From: Pedosphaera sp.
GTDB lineage: Bacteria > Verrucomicrobiota > Verrucomicrobiia > Limisphaerales > UBA9464
NCBI GenBank assembly: GCA_009695405.1
Contig: SIAZ01000034.1
Coordinates: forward strand, 1-18,596
DNA: 18,596 nt
Direction of reading: 5' to 3'
Positions 15,701 through 18,596 of the stretch are shown here, piece by piece. Under the pieces are notes generated by a model. That model ran no database searches. It had not been told where the DNA came from and worked only from the letters and a program-made list of their open reading frames with translations. A program made the position numbers and the translations under genes. Each line of letters begins with the position of its first letter. Position 1 is the stretch's first letter.

Positions 15701-16388
15701 GACCGCCGCTGTCAGTGGACTTCTCACCCGAGTCACCGGCGGGTCCTCCGTAGCGACTGAACCCTGGATCGAGCAACTCCAAGCTAAGCCTCTGGATGTC
15801 ATCACGCTTTCGGGAGATGTCTCAGGCGGAACCTTCGCCATAAAAACGGCACGTATTCAGAGTGCCGCCTTTAAAGCTGAAGCCAGCGGGGGAATTAAAA
15901 TTTTGCCAATTCTCACCAATTCCTCACTCCAAATTCCCGTGCTCATCGCCATTGAACGGTCACTGGCCGCTCAGGCATCGCTTTTAGATTCTGGGACCCC
16001 AACCAACGCGGTGTTCGCACCGTTCCCAGCATTCTTGACCATCAAAGGCACCGTGGGCACCCCTAAGGCAGACATTAATTACACAGCGCTTGCCGGATAT
16101 GGACTTCGGGCAATGAACCGCGCCATGGGCGGGCTTGGCACCAATATTGGAAATAAGATCGCCGGCGCGGCTAATCTTTTGGGCAATCTTGCCGGCGGCA
16201 CAAAGACCAATGCAACACCCCAAATCAAGACCGAGCCGAGTACCCTCCTCAATGGAGCCGTCAATACCTTTGGCTCGCTGCTCGGCGGAGGCCTTAAAGC
16301 CACTAACCGGCCGTCGGGTCCCTCAACAAACGCTCCAGCAAATCCAGTTGGTGACTTGCTGAAGGCCTTTGGACGTCCGAAAAATTGA
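12771..16388 (+). CDS. Large AsmA-like envelope protein
   Basis: Protein of 1205 aa with a basic N-terminus (RATRRARRLR), one membrane helix at about 17-39, and a very long beta-rich periplasmic body. The opening after the helix reads like the AsmA family: conversion to SFSPFSSLEIRKLVL, then LASIDLVRVRYSLTAIL and DISELTLENPVIQL, with a SFNL motif. Near residues 855-1120 an AsmA-like C-terminal block appears (PLEPFVNSFMPDRRGQIHGTV and similar, with an amphipathic stretch around MKTIIGVVINIPRM). The family is tied to envelope biogenesis and lipid transport between membranes; the exact substrate cannot be read here. The last 100 residues are Gly/Asn/Ala rich. I chose the ATG at 12771. A TTG at 12657 would add 38 residues that bury the signal anchor, and neither start has a ribosome site. 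It is divergent from the act operon. Confidence 0.8.
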   Translation: MASPFPTRATRRARRLRIAGGILASLIPLYFLITSSFFIRAVLLPKVSSSIGANIASESVSFSPFSSLEIRKLVLTPMGNEMLASIDLVRVRYSLTAILGGTLDISELTLENPVIQLIGQADGSFNLPKPGTSSKATSARSTDFKPLALNIRNLTLRNGTLRASTQSTNGTQSIEVTALSLALDRLGGSTLGKLSLSAAVTTRLPDRSQLTGRIEGAYEISLNAALKPELIKGKLTTLFTSASGGLKELSSLGAVLDLDATGSDLRQLGLNFLQDGKSFASVQLAGTYDLTKKEASISYKISDIDRRVIRLGAPTLPFDFGKTVLSAQGRVNLVQQGEQVSSQGRIQINDLTLTSSNGVTPALQISLDYKGGVNLKEGSATVEKVELTGMQAEATLIAGSLDRQMNLSWGSAKKGFRDSTFSLKLTALNSRDWTALTGPGLPSGTLSSSLSLRADRDGRDLKATLDAVIEDIAAEVSGKPIRGLRSSIKLDAALLEFDQIGVSQFTLSIGRQQLQLADLTGALNYNLSSKESGVQISGDLNLPTILAEVPVESLNIASGGLRFSSSFLTKPGTTNISIDLTLIDFAGTVGKNIFKDYKAVLGLSADISGSTLSLQRLTIAPETGFISGGSLTLSGQYDLARGYGKVSYQAVNLNENALAPLVGVAFLPNRLTSIRLDSSGSATFSQNQTTADFNADLKSDLQVSRLLVEDPAGRLPKTPLTLGLTLDASKKNSSIDLHRILIDLGKTTNLLNQLILAGRIDTAKTNPSPSAISLKSDGLDLTSLFTLFGGGAPSTNSVTKSATPATRVPTSSVADVEPAPIVLPFRQLTADIDIARILLKEINVAGLKGQIALTNGSIHLNPFLLKLNDAPISAKVLADVSVPGYRYDVDLKSGAIPLEPFVNSFMPDRRGQIHGTVTLNTALKGTGVTGTNLVSHLTGGFGFTATNLNLKLSEATSPLMKTIIGVVINIPRMIKDPTAAVSGLLTRVTGGSSVATEPWIEQLQAKPLDVITLSGDVSGGTFAIKTARIQSAAFKAEASGGIKILPILTNSSLQIPVLIAIERSLAAQASLLDSGTPTNAVFAPFPAFLTIKGTVGTPKADINYTALAGYGLRAMNRAMGGLGTNIGNKIAGAANLLGNLAGGTKTNATPQIKTEPSTLLNGAVNTFGSLLGGGLKATNRPSGPSTNAPANPVGDLLKAFGRPKN

Positions 16389-16424
16389 TCAGAAAACCAC
16401 CCAAATCCCAAACGATTTCAAACC

Positions 16425-17798
16425 ATGCGTGCCGTTTTAGACTACCTCGCTGCCAATGAAAAGCGTCACACCGCAGATCTCTGCACCTATCTGCGCTTTC
16501 CAAGCGTCAGTGCCCAAGAAAAGCACAAGCCAGACCTGCGAACTGCCGCCCATTGGATCGCCGATAGATGCCTCGAATTAGGGTTGGAAACGGTGACTCA
16601 CGAAACTGCGGGACACCCCATCGTAGTGGCTAAAACTCAGCCTCATGACCCCAAAAAACCCACCTATCTAGTTTATGGACACTACGATGTGCAGCCACCT
16701 GAACCGTTTGATTTGTGGACGAGTCCCCCCTTTGAACCACGGATTGAGAACGGCAACATTTACGCCCGCGGTTCCTGTGATAACAAGGGCCAACATTTAG
16801 CCCACCTCAATGCAGTTGAAGCGTACATCCGCACCAGCACGCCCCTGCCCTGTAACCTTACCTTTCTGATTGAGGGTGAAGAAGAAATCGGATCCACCCA
16901 CCTGTATGAGTTCCTCCCAATCCACCGTTCGCTGTTGGCTTGTGATGGAGTAGTGATTTCTGACAATGGTATTCCCTCTCTGAAACAACCCTCTCTCACC
17001 TACGCTCTTCGCGGGATTGTCGCACTGGAAGTTCGGATTGACGGGCCATCCAGAGATCTTCATTCCGGTATTTTCGGCGGCAGCTTAGAAAATCCCGCAC
17101 TTGCTCTTTGCCAAATTCTTGCAGGTCTTCGTGATCGGAAGGGTCGGGTCGATGTTCCCGGATTCTACGATGATGTTGTTGCTCTCTCTAAATACGAGCG
17201 GGCTCAAATGGCGCAGATCCCCTTCAATGAAAAGCAATATGCCCGTTTTCTCGGAGTGCCGGAATTAAGCGGTGAAATCGGCTACACCGCCAACGAGCGC
17301 CGCACAGCGCGCCCCACTTTCGAAATTAACGGACTTACCAGCGGTTATCAGGGGCAAGGCAGCAAAACAATTGTTCCCGCTTGGGCCAGTGCCAAACTTA
17401 CTTTTCGTTTGGTCCCTAACCAAAAACCAACTCGCATTCTCGCCGCCCTCAAACGCCAACTCAAAGCTCTCTGCCCACCGTCCGTCCGAATGAGTTTCTC
17501 GGACGGTCATGTCGGCGAACCCTATTTGGTTTCTCCAAAAGGCCCCGCCGCACAAGCTGCGGTCCGAGCCATCACCGCGGGCTTTGGCTGCGAAGCGCTC
17601 ATCACACGCGAGGGCGGCAGCATCCCCATTGTCTCGGCATTCAAACGGCATCTCAAGGCAGAGACACTCTTGGTAGGTATGTCGTTACCGGACGATAATC
17701 CTCATTCACCCAATGAAAAATTTAGCCTAGAGGCCTATACCAAAGGAATGCGTATGGCCGCATACCTCTGGGCGGAACTAGCCACAATCAATCATTAG
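16425..17798 (+). CDS. M20 family dipeptidase/metallopeptidase
   Basis: Cytoplasmic di-zinc peptidase of 457 aa, likely cleaving dipeptides or related amide bonds. The family motifs are all present. YGHYDVQP gives metal ligand H86 and catalytic D88, and RGSCDNKG gives the bridging D119. In EGEEEIGS, E153 is the likely general base and E154 a metal ligand. The remaining ligands are D180 (ISDNG) and H427 (NPHSPNE). The lid/dimerisation domain spans about 195-385, with the conserved DLHSG (H213). This architecture matches the carnosinase-like dipeptidase subgroup of M20; specificity is not readable. No signal peptide. The ATG lies 36 bp after the AsmA-like gene, with no Shine-Dalgarno site; co-transcription is possible. 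Confidence 0.92.
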   Translation: MRAVLDYLAANEKRHTADLCTYLRFPSVSAQEKHKPDLRTAAHWIADRCLELGLETVTHETAGHPIVVAKTQPHDPKKPTYLVYGHYDVQPPEPFDLWTSPPFEPRIENGNIYARGSCDNKGQHLAHLNAVEAYIRTSTPLPCNLTFLIEGEEEIGSTHLYEFLPIHRSLLACDGVVISDNGIPSLKQPSLTYALRGIVALEVRIDGPSRDLHSGIFGGSLENPALALCQILAGLRDRKGRVDVPGFYDDVVALSKYERAQMAQIPFNEKQYARFLGVPELSGEIGYTANERRTARPTFEINGLTSGYQGQGSKTIVPAWASAKLTFRLVPNQKPTRILAALKRQLKALCPPSVRMSFSDGHVGEPYLVSPKGPAAQAAVRAITAGFGCEALITREGGSIPIVSAFKRHLKAETLLVGMSLPDDNPHSPNEKFSLEAYTKGMRMAAYLWAELATINH

Positions 17799-17831
17799 AC
17801 CTCTTCTCAGTGTGGGCCAAATTTTAAAATC

Positions 17832-18506
17832 ATGAGCATCGACACACCGACTCGGATCCCAGTCATCCTGCTGACTGGCTTCTTAGGTGCCGGCAAAACA
17901 ACGCTACTGCTGAGATGGCTCCAAGAGTCTCCTGCAACTGGCTTACGCCTAGGTGTAGTAATGAATGAGTTTGGACAGGAAAGCGTAGATAGCCAAATCA
18001 TCGACCGCCCAGAACTCCCAGTTCAACAGGTCAGCGGTGGGTGCGTTTGTTGCGCTCCCGATAATGAACTCGACCGAGCTATTCGCCAACTAGCCGCCTC
18101 TGGCGATTGCGACCATTTGGTTATCGAGACAAGCGGCTTGGCGGATCCCGACAGCGTCATTGATATCCTAACCGATGCGGACTTGCTGAAGATGAGCCGA
18201 TTGCAAGCGGTTGTTACCGTAGTAGACGGCCCTTGGTATGCTGGAAAGAGTAACGGCGAAGTTGGAGATCGGGTGCTGGCTCGACGCCAAATTGAATTTG
18301 CCCAAGTCGTTTGCATCTCCAAATGCGACAGGATCGAACCCGACGAAATCGATAGAATTGAAACCGCAATTCAGCAGGTGAATCCCCGAGCTGAATGCGT
18401 CCGTTTACCCTTTGGCCTTCCAGAGATCGGCACTTTGTTGCGCCGCTTACGCCGTAACTCAAAAGGGGGTGTTACCCAAGACGAGGCCGGAAAATGCTCC
18501 GGTTGA
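17832..18506 (+). pseudogene. CobW/G3E family GTPase, truncated after the GTPase domain
   Basis: Putative metal-chaperone GTPase of the COG0523/CobW family. The N-terminal domain is complete, with Walker A GFLGAGKT (16-23), NEFGQESVD (45-53), the metal-binding GGCVCC (69-74; CVCC is the CxCC motif), ETSGLADP (99-106), and SKCD (163-166), which stands in for NKxD. Family similarity ends near residue 208; the last 15 or so residues come from the repeat-bearing sequence beginning at about 18457. Family members are usually 300-400 aa with a CobW_C domain, which is missing. Truncation by a mobile element is the simplest reading. The N-terminal half might still be expressed. The ATG lies 33 bp after the dipeptidase, with no ribosome site. 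Confidence 0.8.
18457..18479 (+). repeat. Direct repeat copy 1 at the G3E gene break
   Basis: Reads ACTCAAAAGG, then GGGTGTTACCCAA. It matches copy 2 at 18506-18527 except for one substitution and a one-base indel in the G-run. It lies exactly where GTPase homology ends. Confidence 0.7.
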
Positions 18507-18527
18507 CTCAAAAGTGGTGTTACCCAA
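18506..18527 (+). repeat. Direct repeat copy 2
   Basis: Reads ACTCAAAAGT, then GGTGTTACCCAA, 49 bp after copy 1 and in the same orientation. Between the copies is a short hairpin (CCGGA 18487-18491 with TCCGG 18498-18502). The truncated G3E frame stops at the start of this copy. Confidence 0.7.
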
Positions 18528-18596
18528 AGTCCCCTGAAATTTGGAAGCGAAGGAAGCCGGGGCCCGGTGGCAGTCCGGCCTCCCTCGTTCCCGTTT

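Larger units (their letters stand above)
18457..18596. mobile_element. Possible end of an insertion sequence with iterated terminal repeats
   Basis: The break in the G3E gene coincides with sequence carrying two direct repeats 49 bp apart. Repeated end motifs of this kind are known for IS21-type transposons, where the transposase binds several copies near each end. No transposase gene is visible before the window stops, so the family is a guess; the existence of a foreign junction is better supported than its identity. The exact boundary is not determined. The stretch also contains hairpins at 18487-18502 and 18552-18583. Confidence 0.45.

Overview
The window carries one long respiratory operon on the minus strand (about 12237 down to 789), followed on the plus strand by an AsmA-like envelope protein, an M20 dipeptidase and a broken G3E-family GTPase. 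Insertion-sequence debris lies at both ends. Alternative complex III (ACIII) next to a cbb3-type oxidase, the 1.2 kb-aa-scale AsmA-like protein, moderate GC and mixed use of Shine-Dalgarno sites suggest a Gram-negative, aerobically respiring bacterium. I favour the Verrucomicrobiota/PVC group by general resemblance only; no rRNA or marker gene is present to prove it.

Layout. 1-677: two nested IS66-type remnants. The right end of one element (tnpC tail, terminal repeat ending at 481) sits inside the tnpA gene of a second element, whose outer terminal repeat ends at 677. 789-12237 (minus): actA-actB-actC-actD-actE-actF, then an unrecognised 122-aa one-helix membrane protein, a CcoS-like assembly protein, and ccoN-ccoO-ccoP. 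Genes are separated by 0-15 bp or overlap by a few bases, as expected for one translationally coupled transcript. 12238-12770: a divergent intergenic region of about 530 bp with a dyad-symmetric leader hairpin just upstream of actA and a second inverted repeat. 12771-16388: AsmA-like protein. 16425-17798: M20 metallopeptidase. 17832-about 18457: N-terminal GTPase half of a CobW/G3E protein, cut off by sequence carrying two 22-23 bp direct repeats that look like the end of a mobile element.

How the genes work together. ACIII oxidises membrane quinol (ActC and ActF are the NrfD-like membrane subunits) and passes electrons through the Fe-S clusters of ActB and the c hemes of ActA (five) and ActE (one). 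The oxidase takes them through single-heme CcoP and CcoO to the heme b / heme b3-CuB subunit CcoN, which reduces O2. No free cytochrome c is encoded in the operon, so direct transfer inside an ACIII-cbb3 supercomplex is plausible. The downstream plus-strand genes have no evident functional link to respiration. I found no defence system, CRISPR array, tRNA or rRNA. The respiratory modules are known families; the least explained parts are the 122-aa protein, the leader hairpin and the mobile-element junctions.
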